This document shows positions 34,611-43,067 of a DNA stretch of 64,000 nt, in pieces. The number at the start of each line of letters is the position of its first letter. The first letter of the stretch is position 1. Made by a program: the position numbers and the translations under genes. Source of the DNA: an uncultured Rickettsiales bacterium (GTDB lineage: Bacteria; Pseudomonadota; Alphaproteobacteria; RF32; CAG-239); contig URXV01000001.1 of NCBI GenBank assembly GCA_900551865.1, forward strand, positions 1 through 64,000, given 5' to 3'. The notes beneath the pieces are model-generated. The model was not told where the DNA came from. It did no database searches and saw only the letters and a list, made by a program, of their open reading frames with translations.

Positions 34611-36512
34611 TTAATCCTTCAGCCACCAGGTGTTGATGTCAACGCCGATGCCGGCGTTGTTTTCGGGAAAAGAGAACTTATCCCAGTAGGCAATACGGTC
34701 CGAATCCGAATACCAATTGAAAATTACGTAATGGTTAAACAGCAAGACCCGGTCAAGGGCGCGGACATACGCCGTATACAGTTCGTTGTCTTCGGTTTCT
34801 ATCAGCTTTTGTACGAGTTCGTCCACGGCGGGGTTCTTTATACCGATGATGTTGTTGCTACCCGGAACGTCCGCCGACCGGCTGCCCCAGAGGTCTTTCT
34901 GTTCCGAACCCGGCATATAAAGGCCGCCGAATCCGCCGACGATTATGTCAAAGTCAAAATTGTCCAGCTTGTTTTTGTAGGTGTTGATTTCCAGAATGCG
35001 GGTGGTGGCTTTTATGCCGATTTTACGCAGGTTTTCAATAAAAGGAAGCAGGACACGGGTGAAGGAATTGCCATTGGCCGAATTTATGATTATTTCAAAC
35101 TCCAGCGGTTCGCCGGTTTTCAGATTACACATTTTTTCGTTGATAAAGTCGTAACCGGCATCGTTAAGCAGTTTGACGGCGCGCTTAAGGTTTTCCCGGT
35201 CGGAAAGGGAATCGTCGCGAAACGTCGCTTCTACCGGTACGGTGAAGATTTCAGGCGGCACTTTGTCCTGCAGGGCAAGGAGAATGTCCAGCTCCAGGTC
35301 TTTCGGGGTATCTGTTGCCGCGAAACGCGTATTGGCAAAATAACTTCTTAACCGCTGGTATTGGTTGTAGAAGAGGTTTCGGTCGGCCCACGGAAAGTTA
35401 AACGCATAGTCTATCGCCTGTCTGACGCGCGGGTCGCTGAATTTTTTCTTGCGGGTGTTAAAAGCGAAGAACTGGGTTGTTGCCGGACGGTTATGTTTGA
35501 CCGCCTGTTTTTTGATTTTGCCTTTTTTGATGAGTTCGTTGTCGTGTCCGGTTGCCCACGATTTGGCAATATATTCGTAGCGCATATCAATATTGCCGGA
35601 GAACAGCGCCTGCAGGGTAACGGTCGTGTCCTGATAATAGTCGTATTTTATTTCGTTGAAGTTGAAAAAGCCTTTGCGGGAGGGGAGGTCTTTTGCCCAG
35701 TAATCCGTATCCCGGATAAACGTGATGTAACGTCCGGCTTCAAAGTTTTTTATCTTATATGGGCCGTTACCCAGCGGCGGGGTCAAACTCGGCTTGTCAT
35801 ATTCCCGGTTAGCAAAGTCTTTGGCAGAAAAAATTTTGAGAGAGGCAATGATTAGCGGCAATTCCCGGTTTTTTATTCCGGGTTTGAAATAAAAGCGGAC
35901 ATGGCGGGGGGAGATTTTTTCTACCCGGTCAACGTCGGTATAATAGAATTTATATACGGGCGAGCCTTTGGTGATGAGGGAATTGAAACTGAATACGACG
36001 TCGTCGGCGGTTATCGGGGTTCCGTCCTGAAATCGGGCGGCGGGGTTGATGAAAAAGCCGATAAAGCTTTTGTCAGATGGTTGTTCAAATTTTTCGGCTA
36101 TCAGCGGATAGACCGTTTCCGGGTCGTCGGCAGACGTGTAGCCGAGACTGTCCAAAGTCAGAGCGACGGTTTCGGTTGATGCGGTTCCTTTGAAAATGTA
36201 GGGGTTAAAATTATCAAAGGTGCCGTAAGCGGGGAGAACGATGCGCCCTTTTTTGGGGGCATCGGGGTTTACGTAGTCAAAGTGGGTGAAACCCGGTACG
36301 TATTTGGGAGTGCCGCTTAGAGAAATGCTGTCGGTAATTGTTATCTGCGGAGGCGTTTGTTCCTTTATTACGACAGAGGAAGATAATATTGACGAATTGT
36401 TTGAAAATACATCTTCATCTTCCGCCAGAGATTGAGGAGGGAGAGAAATGCATAGCATTAAAAATAAGGGCAAAATGGCAGGCTTAAACAGCTTATTTAT
36501 GGTTTTTGTCAT
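34611..36512 (-). CDS. yejA: Peptide ABC transporter substrate-binding protein YejA
   Basis: Periplasmic solute-binding protein (SBP family 5) of the Yej importer. The start MTKTINKLFKPAIL at 36512 gives a signal peptide (cleavage likely after SLA, about residue 29) and 633 residues; a longer in-frame start would run deep into the upstream gene. Blocks: GFTHFDYVNPDAPKKG, FNPYIFKGT, DGTPITADDVVFSFN, ANGNSFTRVLLPFIENLRKIGI. It overlaps the preceding gene by 20 bases. Confidence 0.92.
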   Translation of the reverse strand: MTKTINKLFKPAILPLFLMLCISLPPQSLAEDEDVFSNNSSILSSSVVIKEQTPPQITITDSISLSGTPKYVPGFTHFDYVNPDAPKKGRIVLPAYGTFDNFNPYIFKGTASTETVALTLDSLGYTSADDPETVYPLIAEKFEQPSDKSFIGFFINPAARFQDGTPITADDVVFSFNSLITKGSPVYKFYYTDVDRVEKISPRHVRFYFKPGIKNRELPLIIASLKIFSAKDFANREYDKPSLTPPLGNGPYKIKNFEAGRYITFIRDTDYWAKDLPSRKGFFNFNEIKYDYYQDTTVTLQALFSGNIDMRYEYIAKSWATGHDNELIKKGKIKKQAVKHNRPATTQFFAFNTRKKKFSDPRVRQAIDYAFNFPWADRNLFYNQYQRLRSYFANTRFAATDTPKDLELDILLALQDKVPPEIFTVPVEATFRDDSLSDRENLKRAVKLLNDAGYDFINEKMCNLKTGEPLEFEIIINSANGNSFTRVLLPFIENLRKIGIKATTRILEINTYKNKLDNFDFDIIVGGFGGLYMPGSEQKDLWGSRSADVPGSNNIIGIKNPAVDELVQKLIETEDNELYTAYVRALDRVLLFNHYVIFNWYSDSDRIAYWDKFSFPENNAGIGVDINTWWLKD

Positions 36513-37881
36513 CCAGCCAGGCTCCGAATGGGTATGCGTATTCGTCGTAATTGTTATCCGGTGACGCATCAATCTCTTTTTCAAGTTCATCAAGCGAAAT
36601 AATTTTTTTGTTTTTTTCTCTGCGTGTGGTTTGTGTTGTCGGTGAAACCGCAGGTTTAGGCTGTTTAGCGGAAATTTCCCGGCGGGGAGAAAATGAAGGC
36701 GCGAGGGGCTCAGTGCCGGATTTTCCCGGAGTTTTTGCTTGTGTGTTTGCATTATTTTCACTGAATACGGGCTCTTTTTTCAGATTGCGCAATGCTGTTT
36801 GAGTGTGTGCAAACGATTTTATTACCGGTGATGCGTTTGTATTGTCGGTCGGTGTCGCTGCTGCAGGAACGGCCGCAGAGGGTTCCGTTGAGAGAATTTC
36901 GTTGCGGATAGCTCTCAATCCGGCATCTATGTTTAATCTTTTTTCGTCAGCCGGCGATGAACCGATTTCGGAACGTGTAGATGTTTCTTCAAATTTTTCC
37001 GGTGTTGGTTCGGAGAGGGAGAAGTGCAACGGTGTTTCTTCCGGGCGGCTTAAAAAAGACGGAAAGTTCTCTTCCTGCCGGGGAGAGAGGGACAATTCGT
37101 CTGAGGTGAAACTATGTTTTTCCCGGCGAATGGGTTGTTGTGAGGTCTTATCTTGGGGAGTGTCTTTTTCAATCTGAGACGAATTTGTGTTTGGGGCAAG
37201 TTGGCTGGCAATCGGGGAAATGATGCCGTAAACTTTTCCTAATGCGCCGTATTCGACCATATTGTAGAATATGCGCTGGGTGTCGTGTATTTCCAGCAGC
37301 CGGCAAAGGCTTTTTATTCTGGCTTCAAATTCAAGGATACTGCCCCGCAGGAGGCTGTCCTTCTGCGCTTTTTGCAGCAGATGTCCGGCAAAACCGGCCT
37401 GAAAGTTGTAGGTTTCGATAAAAGTTTTGGCTATCAGCCAGCGTTCACCGCCGGCAGTGCGGTTCCATAAATGTTCCATCTGGGCGCTGGAAATGGAATT
37501 GCTGCGTTTGATGATGTCGGACAAGATTTCGTTTGCATCGGCAATCAGCGTGTCAAATTCATGCAGAATAAAGCCGTTTTTTATTTCTTTTTCCGCGGCT
37601 ATCAAAGCGCAGCTCAGCGCATTGGCATTTTCGGCATTTTTTTTCAACTGCTCTAAAAGGGTTTGATTTTGTACAACCGTCTGCTTTTCAGTATAAAAGC
37701 TTTTTATGACGGCAAATATTCCCCAGATTACGGCGAGCGGAAACAAAATGACAATTACCGCCTGAAACAGGGCTTCGGCTCCTCCGGCGGCAGAAATACT
37801 GCTTACATTGACAAATCTTAGGCTGTAGAAAAACCAGAATATGCTTGAAAATGCAGCTATGAAAAACGAAATGTTCAACAA
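36493..37881 (-). CDS. Conserved membrane protein with low-complexity C-terminus
   Basis: 462 residues. Two N-terminal transmembrane helices (about 4-25 and 40-62), a helical domain of coiled-coil character (about 70-230) and a long Ser/Pro/Glu/Thr-rich tail (about 240-440) of presumably disordered sequence. No named family recognised. Its end overlaps yejA, so it likely shares the yej transcript; the relation to peptide uptake is unknown. Confidence 0.7.
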   Translation of the reverse strand: MLNISFFIAAFSSIFWFFYSLRFVNVSSISAAGGAEALFQAVIVILFPLAVIWGIFAVIKSFYTEKQTVVQNQTLLEQLKKNAENANALSCALIAAEKEIKNGFILHEFDTLIADANEILSDIIKRSNSISSAQMEHLWNRTAGGERWLIAKTFIETYNFQAGFAGHLLQKAQKDSLLRGSILEFEARIKSLCRLLEIHDTQRIFYNMVEYGALGKVYGIISPIASQLAPNTNSSQIEKDTPQDKTSQQPIRREKHSFTSDELSLSPRQEENFPSFLSRPEETPLHFSLSEPTPEKFEETSTRSEIGSSPADEKRLNIDAGLRAIRNEILSTEPSAAVPAAATPTDNTNASPVIKSFAHTQTALRNLKKEPVFSENNANTQAKTPGKSGTEPLAPSFSPRREISAKQPKPAVSPTTQTTRREKNKKIISLDELEKEIDASPDNNYDEYAYPFGAWLDDKNHK

Positions 37882-38083
37882 TGTCCGACTCCCAATTACA
37901 ATTTTTGGCTATTGTAGCGGAAAAGCCTTATTTTGCAAATAAAAAATGTGTTAAATGTTTATGATTTTATGGTTATTTGCTGCAAATCCGGGCGGTTATT
38001 TGGTATATATGCAAAAAATATGGTGAATTTTTTTTATTTTGTGATATAGAGAGGTCAATGTTTAATTTTTAAAGGTATAAAAG

Positions 38084-39058
38084 ATGAATGAATCTACAGC
38101 CGTTGTGCTTGATTTTGAAAAAGATATTTTAGAAATTGAAGAAAAAATCGAACATCTGAAACTTCTTGCCAAAGACGAGGATATGGATATTACCCGGGAA
38201 ATCAGGCGTCTGGAGCGTAAATTAAGCCAACACGTCAACCGGACATACATGAACCTTTCAGCCTGGCAGAAAGCGCAGATTGCCAGACATCCCGCAAGAC
38301 CGCACTGTTTGGATTATATAAAGGCTTTTGTTGAGGATTTTACACCGTTGGCCGGCGACCGGTGTTTTGCCGATGATGAGGCGATGGTATGCGGTATCGG
38401 CAAGATTGACGGTTATGCGGTAGTTGTTATGGGACAGGAAAAAGGAAACGACCTTGAAACCCGTATCAAATATAATTTCGGTATGGCAAAACCTGAAGGG
38501 TATCGCAAAGCGCAGCGTATGATGGCTCTGGCAGACAAGTTTCACCTGCCGATTATCAGTTTTGTCGATACGGCGGGGGCGTATCCGGGGGTAGATGCGG
38601 AAGCACGCGGGCAGGCTGAAGCAATTGCTTCGTCCATTGAGAAATGTTTGCAGGTAAAAACGCCGATTATCTCAATAATTATCGGCGAGGGAGGTTCCGG
38701 CGGCGCGATTGCAATAGCAACGGCGAATCGGGTATTGATGCTGGAACATTCAATTTATTCCGTTATTTCGCCGGAAGGATGCGCTTCCATTTTATGGCGT
38801 TCAGGCGATAAGACAAAAGAGGCGACGGAGGCATTGAGACTGACGGCACAAGATTTGAAAGCGTTGGGGATTATTGATGAGATTATTAAGGAACCGCTGG
38901 GCGGAGCCCATCGCAATACGGAACAGACGCTTGGCGCGGTTAAAGAGGCAATATCACGCCAGTTGCGAGAACTTTCCGGTATGTCTCCCGATGAATTAAA
39001 GAGGCAGAGGACGGAAAAGTTTTTGAATATGGGGAAAAATATTACCGCGGAATTTTAA
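38084..39058 (+). CDS. accA: Acetyl-CoA carboxylase carboxyltransferase subunit alpha
   Basis: Carboxyltransferase alpha subunit, moving the carboxyl group from biotin to acetyl-CoA in fatty acid synthesis. 324 residues. N-terminal coiled segment, then FVEDFTPLAGDR, MGQEKGNDLETRIKYNFGM, FVDTAGAYPGVDAE and IGEGGSGGAIAIA with the ISPEGCASILW block. Stand-alone gene with its own terminator. Confidence 0.96.
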   Translation: MNESTAVVLDFEKDILEIEEKIEHLKLLAKDEDMDITREIRRLERKLSQHVNRTYMNLSAWQKAQIARHPARPHCLDYIKAFVEDFTPLAGDRCFADDEAMVCGIGKIDGYAVVVMGQEKGNDLETRIKYNFGMAKPEGYRKAQRMMALADKFHLPIISFVDTAGAYPGVDAEARGQAEAIASSIEKCLQVKTPIISIIIGEGGSGGAIAIATANRVLMLEHSIYSVISPEGCASILWRSGDKTKEATEALRLTAQDLKALGIIDEIIKEPLGGAHRNTEQTLGAVKEAISRQLRELSGMSPDELKRQRTEKFLNMGKNITAEF

Positions 39059-39090
39059 AAACGTAATATCAAATATTGCATTTAGACAAT

Positions 39091-39112
39091 AAGGGCAGTG
39101 AAAGCTGCCCTT
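39091..39112 (+). terminator. Terminator-like hairpin after accA
   Basis: Stem AAGGGCAG/CTGCCCTT (39091-39098 with 39105-39112), 6-base loop; only a weak T run follows. Confidence 0.7.
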
Positions 39113-39295
39113 AAGTTTAGCTTAAATTCGGCGAGGCAGGGATTATCTTTTCAGGTGTAAATTTTGCAATGAAATTTTACAGGTGCCGACGGCGGAACGT
39201 CTGCGGAGCTTCGGCGTTGCAGGCGGAAAACCGAAGAGCTTTTTGTTTTGCAAGAATGCTTTTAAAAATTGGCTAAATATATTTTGGAGGTAAAC

Positions 39296-39454
39296 ATGAA
39301 AAATTCTCAGTCTAAGTTTTCTAATGAAAAGTCCCAGTCCAGCTCAAGTTCCAAACCGAGTTCCAGCTCCAGTTCTTCTTCGGGCTGCTGCTGCGGTTCA
39401 AAACTTTCTGACGAGATTGACGAAGTAGAAATTTCGGAAATGGAAGAAAAATAA
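39296..39454 (+). CDS. Serine-rich mini-protein with Cys-Cys-Cys motif
   Basis: 52 residues from the ATG at 39296, supported by a GGAGG site 5 bases away. The middle is almost pure serine (about residues 15-30), followed by GCCCGSK and an acidic tail (DEIDEVEISEMEEK). No family recognised. It lies 17 bases before the Hsp20 gene and is likely cotranscribed with it. Confidence 0.6.
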   Translation: MKNSQSKFSNEKSQSSSSSKPSSSSSSSSGCCCGSKLSDEIDEVEISEMEEK

Positions 39455-39471
39455 TTTTGCGGAGAAGAATG

Positions 39472-39939
39472 ATGAGAAATACGGTAACAAATTCAAATCC
39501 GAACAATCATGATTTGTCCGTTTCTCACAATCCGACGGATTTCAGAAGCCTGATGAATTATTTTTGGAATTTTATGGACAGTTCAAATTCGGAATATTCG
39601 GATTTATCACCTAAAATTCAGGTTACTGAAGATAAAGATGCGGTAAAAGTTACGGCGGAAATTCCGGGAATTGATGAAAAAGACATTGATTTGAAGGTTT
39701 CTGCGGACGGTTATTTAAGCATCAGCGGTGAGAAAAAGAACGAATCTGAAGAAAATGCCAAAGATAATTATTTTTCTGAAATCTCGTATGGTATGTTCAG
39801 ACGTACCATACAGCTGCCCTGGGATTTGGATTATGAAGCAACGACCGCCAGATACAACAACGGCGTGTTAACTGTCTCTATTCCGAAATCCCAGACAGAA
39901 AAGCAGAAGTTTAAGAAGATTAGTGTTGCTAAATCTTGA
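39472..39939 (+). CDS. Hsp20/alpha-crystallin small heat shock protein
   Basis: ATP-independent holdase chaperone. 155 residues; the start at 39472 is preferred because GGAG is 7 bases upstream (an ATG at 39469 is only 4 bases from it). The alpha-crystallin domain spans about 45-140: VKVTAEIPGIDEKDIDLKV, LSISGEKK, GMFRRTIQLPWDLD and the GVLTVSIPK hallmark. C-terminal FKKISVA carries an IxI/V-like motif. Confidence 0.93.
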   Translation: MRNTVTNSNPNNHDLSVSHNPTDFRSLMNYFWNFMDSSNSEYSDLSPKIQVTEDKDAVKVTAEIPGIDEKDIDLKVSADGYLSISGEKKNESEENAKDNYFSEISYGMFRRTIQLPWDLDYEATTARYNNGVLTVSIPKSQTEKQKFKKISVAKS

Positions 39940-40022
39940 TGCTTAAACCGTCTGCTTGGGACTTGCCGGTCGTTCTCGTTGGGAGGGCGGCCGGTGTTTT
40001 GTGTTGATAAAAGCATACCCGG

Positions 40023-40062
40023 GTATAGCGTGTTGCGTACGCCGTGTATGGCGTGTTGCATA
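40023..40062 (+). repeat. Short direct repeat, 17 bp twice
   Basis: GTATAGCGTGTTGCGTA (40023-40039) and GTATGGCGTGTTGCATA (40046-40062) differ at two positions with a 23-bp period, in the intergenic space between hsp20 and the RquA-like gene. Confidence 0.6.
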
Positions 40063-40123
40063 TGCTGAAATGTTGCCGCAAGCGTATGGGCAAAGGATGA
40101 GACGGCAGGTTATATGACGAATT

Positions 40124-40810
40124 TCAGAGAGATGTGCCGTCCATTTTTGTGGCGACGACTTTTTGGTAAACGCCGCCGAAATAGGTTTGTTGTGACCAGC
40201 GGCATATTTCCGGATGCGATGCCAGGCCTTTTATGGAATTTTTCCAAAGGCTTTCCGCAAACGGCTGGTACAGGCGGTTAACGGTGCGAATTATGTATTT
40301 TAGAGGATGATAGGAGGAAGGTTGGTGATAGTCGATAAAAACGGCTTTACCACCGGGTTTCAGCGCTTTGAGAATATTATCGATAATACGGGTGCGCGTT
40401 AAAGGGGGGAGTTCGTGCAGCAACATATAGCAGATGATGACATCGTAATTTCCTTTGACGGTTTTGGAGGCGTCGGCGTGAACGAAGCCTATTTTTTGTT
40501 CCAGATGCTTTTCCCGACAGTTTTCAAGAATGGCCGGCAAGATGTCCACAATGGTATATGAGCCGAGCATACCCAGACCGGAATATGCTTTTTCTATTTG
40601 TCCGCCGAGTGTTGCTCCGATTTGGAGGATATGCGAATGGGGAGAGATTTCCTTTTTTACTTCTTCGGTCAAAAGGCTGTGGTATCCCAAAGTTAGAAAA
40701 TTTAACAGGAATGCGTTGTCTAAAAGATTATAAAGTTTGGGATTCAGATACAGCCAACCGTATATATCAGTGAGATAGGCGGGCAGGATATTTTTTGCAG
40801 TTTTAGCCAT
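40124..40810 (-). CDS. rquA: Probable rhodoquinone biosynthesis methyltransferase RquA
   Basis: A SAM-methyltransferase-like protein of 228 residues. The N-terminus (PAYLTDIYGWLYLNPKLYN) and C-terminus (FIDYHQPSSYHPLKYIIR, PFAESLWKNSI, TYFGGVYQKVV) match RquA, the enzyme that replaces the methoxyl of ubiquinone with an amino group to form rhodoquinone. The canonical SAM-binding glycine motif is altered (ILQIGATLGGQ), as expected for RquA. Rhodoquinone feeds electrons to fumarate reductase under low oxygen. The alternative is a generic class I methyltransferase, less likely given the end motifs. It is 14 bases after the response regulator gene. Confidence 0.72.
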   Translation of the reverse strand: MAKTAKNILPAYLTDIYGWLYLNPKLYNLLDNAFLLNFLTLGYHSLLTEEVKKEISPHSHILQIGATLGGQIEKAYSGLGMLGSYTIVDILPAILENCREKHLEQKIGFVHADASKTVKGNYDVIICYMLLHELPPLTRTRIIDNILKALKPGGKAVFIDYHQPSSYHPLKYIIRTVNRLYQPFAESLWKNSIKGLASHPEICRWSQQTYFGGVYQKVVATKMDGTSL

Positions 40811-40824
40811 GGCGTCCTCTTAAT

Positions 40825-41538
40825 TTATCCGTTGTCAGACATATTGTCTGAAATATAGCCGCGTTTGGCTGCTTCAATTACGGCGGAAGTACGGTTTTTA
40901 ACGTTCAGAACCTTTAAAATTATGGTAATATGTACTTTGATGGTTCCTTCTTTGAGATGCAGCTTATAGGCAATTTGCTTATTGGAGAGCCCTTCAGCGA
41001 TACATTTGACTATATCTATCTGACGCTCTGTCAGGCCTTTTTGCGGTGCATCAAGGGTGTTTTCAGCAAATTTTTCAAGTGTTTTCAGCGGCGAGTAGTA
41101 TTCTTTTTGTTTGCTTTCGTTATGGGCAGGTTCAAGCTTGGTAGAATAGAGCAGTTCATGGGGAATGTATATGCCACCGGCCAAAACCAGATTGATGGCG
41201 CTGACAATCAGGTTGTTTGACGCTGTTTTGGGGATATATCCGGCAACGCCGATATCAAGCGTCTGTTGGAGGATTTCTTTGTCAAAAACGGCAGAGATGA
41301 CCGTAATAGGCGTGTCCGGAACCAAAGTGTGAATTTTGGTCAGTGCCGGCAGCCAGGCAGCGCCGGGCATGGCCAAGTCTGTGATAATCAGGTCAAAATC
41401 CTGCTTTTGCTCCAAAATGGAAAAAATATCCGTATAGCTTTGGGCAGTGGTAATTTCGGGGTGTTGGAAATTTTCGTTTAAAATAAATTCAAGCCCTTTG
41501 AGAAAAAGTTCGTGGTCATCGGCAATCAGTATTTTCAT
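40825..41538 (-). CDS. LuxR/NarL-type response regulator
   Basis: 237 residues: receiver domain (1-120) with acidic pocket D7-D8, phospho-acceptor D54 (LIITDLAMPG) and K106 (GYIPKTAS), then a LuxR helix-turn-helix (about 165-230; LTERQIDIVKCIAEGLSNKQIAYKLHLKEGTIK split by its turn). No histidine kinase is adjacent. It overlaps the rsmE stop by 4 bases and precedes the RquA-like gene, so the three may form one transcript. Confidence 0.9.
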   Translation of the reverse strand: MKILIADDHELFLKGLEFILNENFQHPEITTAQSYTDIFSILEQKQDFDLIITDLAMPGAAWLPALTKIHTLVPDTPITVISAVFDKEILQQTLDIGVAGYIPKTASNNLIVSAINLVLAGGIYIPHELLYSTKLEPAHNESKQKEYYSPLKTLEKFAENTLDAPQKGLTERQIDIVKCIAEGLSNKQIAYKLHLKEGTIKVHITIILKVLNVKNRTSAVIEAAKRGYISDNMSDNG

Positions 41539-42269
41539 TTGTCGCTCCAGTCTCCGGAAAACATTTGCCAGCAGGACAATGCTGCCGCAACGGCGGTTTC
41601 GGCCCGAAGTATTCTCGGCCCTAAAGCTGCGCCTCTGGCAAAAGGTAAGTTGCGTAACAAGTTTAATTCTTCAGGAGAAAATCCGCCTTCGGGGCCGATT
41701 AGGACGGCTGCCTTAGAGGCAGGGTTTTCTTTTAAAACGGAAAAAAAATCTTGGCAGTTTCGGGTTTCATCCATAAAGAACAACGTTCTTTGACTGTCCC
41801 AGCCGGAAAGGACATCTTCAAGCTTTTGTGCCGGAACGATTTCCGGGAGGTCTGTCCGGCGGCACTGTTCGGCCGCTTCTATGCTTTGGGCGACGTAGCG
41901 TTCGGTTTTGACGTTTCCGGAATTTGTGTAGCGGGTGATAACGGGCAGGATTTTCCGGCAGCCGAGTTCGGTAGCCTTTTCAATAACAAAATCGGTTTTG
42001 TCCTTTTTCAGGGGGGCAAACAGCAGCCAGATATCCGGACAGCGGGTGAATGGTTCGGTTTGGGCGAGAATGTTTATTCTTGTGTGTCTTTTTTCGAATG
42101 CGGCAATCCGGGCAGCGAACTCTCCCGATTGGTTGTCAAAGCAGGAGATTGTGTCGCCGACGGCGTATTTTACCACATTTTTCAAATAATGGGTTTGCTC
42201 TTCTTCAAGTATGATTGTTTTGCCCGGAGCGAGCGGCTCCTTAATGTAAAGACGAAAGTTTTTTGCCAT
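41535..42269 (-). CDS. rsmE: 16S rRNA (uracil1498-N3)-methyltransferase
   Basis: SPOUT-class RNA methyltransferase modifying U1498 of 16S rRNA. 244 residues. N-terminal PUA-like part (LEEEQTHYLKNVVKYAVGD), then KDKTDFVIEKATELG, QSIEAAEQCRRTDLPEI and the knotted SAM-binding end VLIGPEGGFSPEE...LGPRILRAETA. Transcribed divergently from cmk. Confidence 0.95.
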   Translation of the reverse strand: MAKNFRLYIKEPLAPGKTIILEEEQTHYLKNVVKYAVGDTISCFDNQSGEFAARIAAFEKRHTRINILAQTEPFTRCPDIWLLFAPLKKDKTDFVIEKATELGCRKILPVITRYTNSGNVKTERYVAQSIEAAEQCRRTDLPEIVPAQKLEDVLSGWDSQRTLFFMDETRNCQDFFSVLKENPASKAAVLIGPEGGFSPEELNLLRNLPFARGAALGPRILRAETAVAAALSCWQMFSGDWSDK

Positions 42270-42368
42270 TATGTTATTCTTTGTATAAAGTGATTTTATA
42301 CTATGATATTAGCGAATATATGTTAAAGAATAGATAAAATTTTTAATTTCGGAAGGTTGCAAAGAATA

Positions 42369-43028
42369 ATGATTATTACGGTAGACGGGCCGGCGGCGGC
42401 GGGGAAGGGAACGCTTTCACAGAAACTTGCGGAAAAATACTGCCTTGCATATTTTGATACGGGAATGGTTTATCGGGCTGTCGGGTTGCTGATGCTGCAG
42501 AACGGGAATGATTTGGCGGACGCAGCCGCGGCAGAGCGAGAAGCCGCCGGGCTGACTTTTGCCAAAATGGTGGAATTGTCGCATGATAAAGATTTTCGTT
42601 CGGCAAAAGGAGGGCAGGCCGCATCGGTCGTTTCAAGCTATCCGGGGGTACGAAGGCGGCTGCTTGATATGCAGCGCAATTTTGCGGCGAATCCGGTTTT
42701 TGCCGACGGAAGAGCGGCGAAAGGGGTTATTTATGACGGCCGGGACACGGGAACGGTGATTTGTTCGCAGGCAGAGGTGAAGTTTTTTATTACGGCGGCG
42801 CCAGAAGTGCGCGCAAAGAGGCGATATGATGAGTTTATCGCAAGGGGAATGACTGCGGACTACGATGATGTTTTGAAAGATGTCAAAGCCCGCGATGAAC
42901 GTGATGCGACTCGACAAGATGCCCCGATGAAACCGGCTGAAGACGCTTATATTCTGGATACATCGGAAATGGGAATTGAAGACGTGTTTGAAAAAGCTGT
43001 TGCAATTATTGAGGAAAAGGTTAAATAA
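42369..43028 (+). CDS. cmk: Cytidylate kinase
   Basis: Phosphorylates CMP and dCMP. 219 residues from MIITVDGPAAAGKGT, the conserved N-terminus; a TTG four codons upstream is also in frame. Walker A is GPAAAGKGT (8-16), followed by YCLAYFDTGMVYRAVG, VIYDGRDTGTVI and RDERDATRQDAPMKPAEDA. GGAAGG lies 12 bases before the ATG. Confidence 0.94.
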   Translation: MIITVDGPAAAGKGTLSQKLAEKYCLAYFDTGMVYRAVGLLMLQNGNDLADAAAAEREAAGLTFAKMVELSHDKDFRSAKGGQAASVVSSYPGVRRRLLDMQRNFAANPVFADGRAAKGVIYDGRDTGTVICSQAEVKFFITAAPEVRAKRRYDEFIARGMTADYDDVLKDVKARDERDATRQDAPMKPAEDAYILDTSEMGIEDVFEKAVAIIEEKVK

Positions 43029-43067
43029 ACAGGAACAGAACATATATTTGCGATAAGGAGTAAAAAT

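Noticed and set aside
34599..35351. A 250-codon plus-strand frame
   Set aside because: Antisense to yejA, which has clear family blocks; composition typical of a shadow frame.
36513..36761. Longer N-terminus for yejA
   Set aside because: It would run through the coding part of the upstream gene and remove the signal peptide from the N-terminus.
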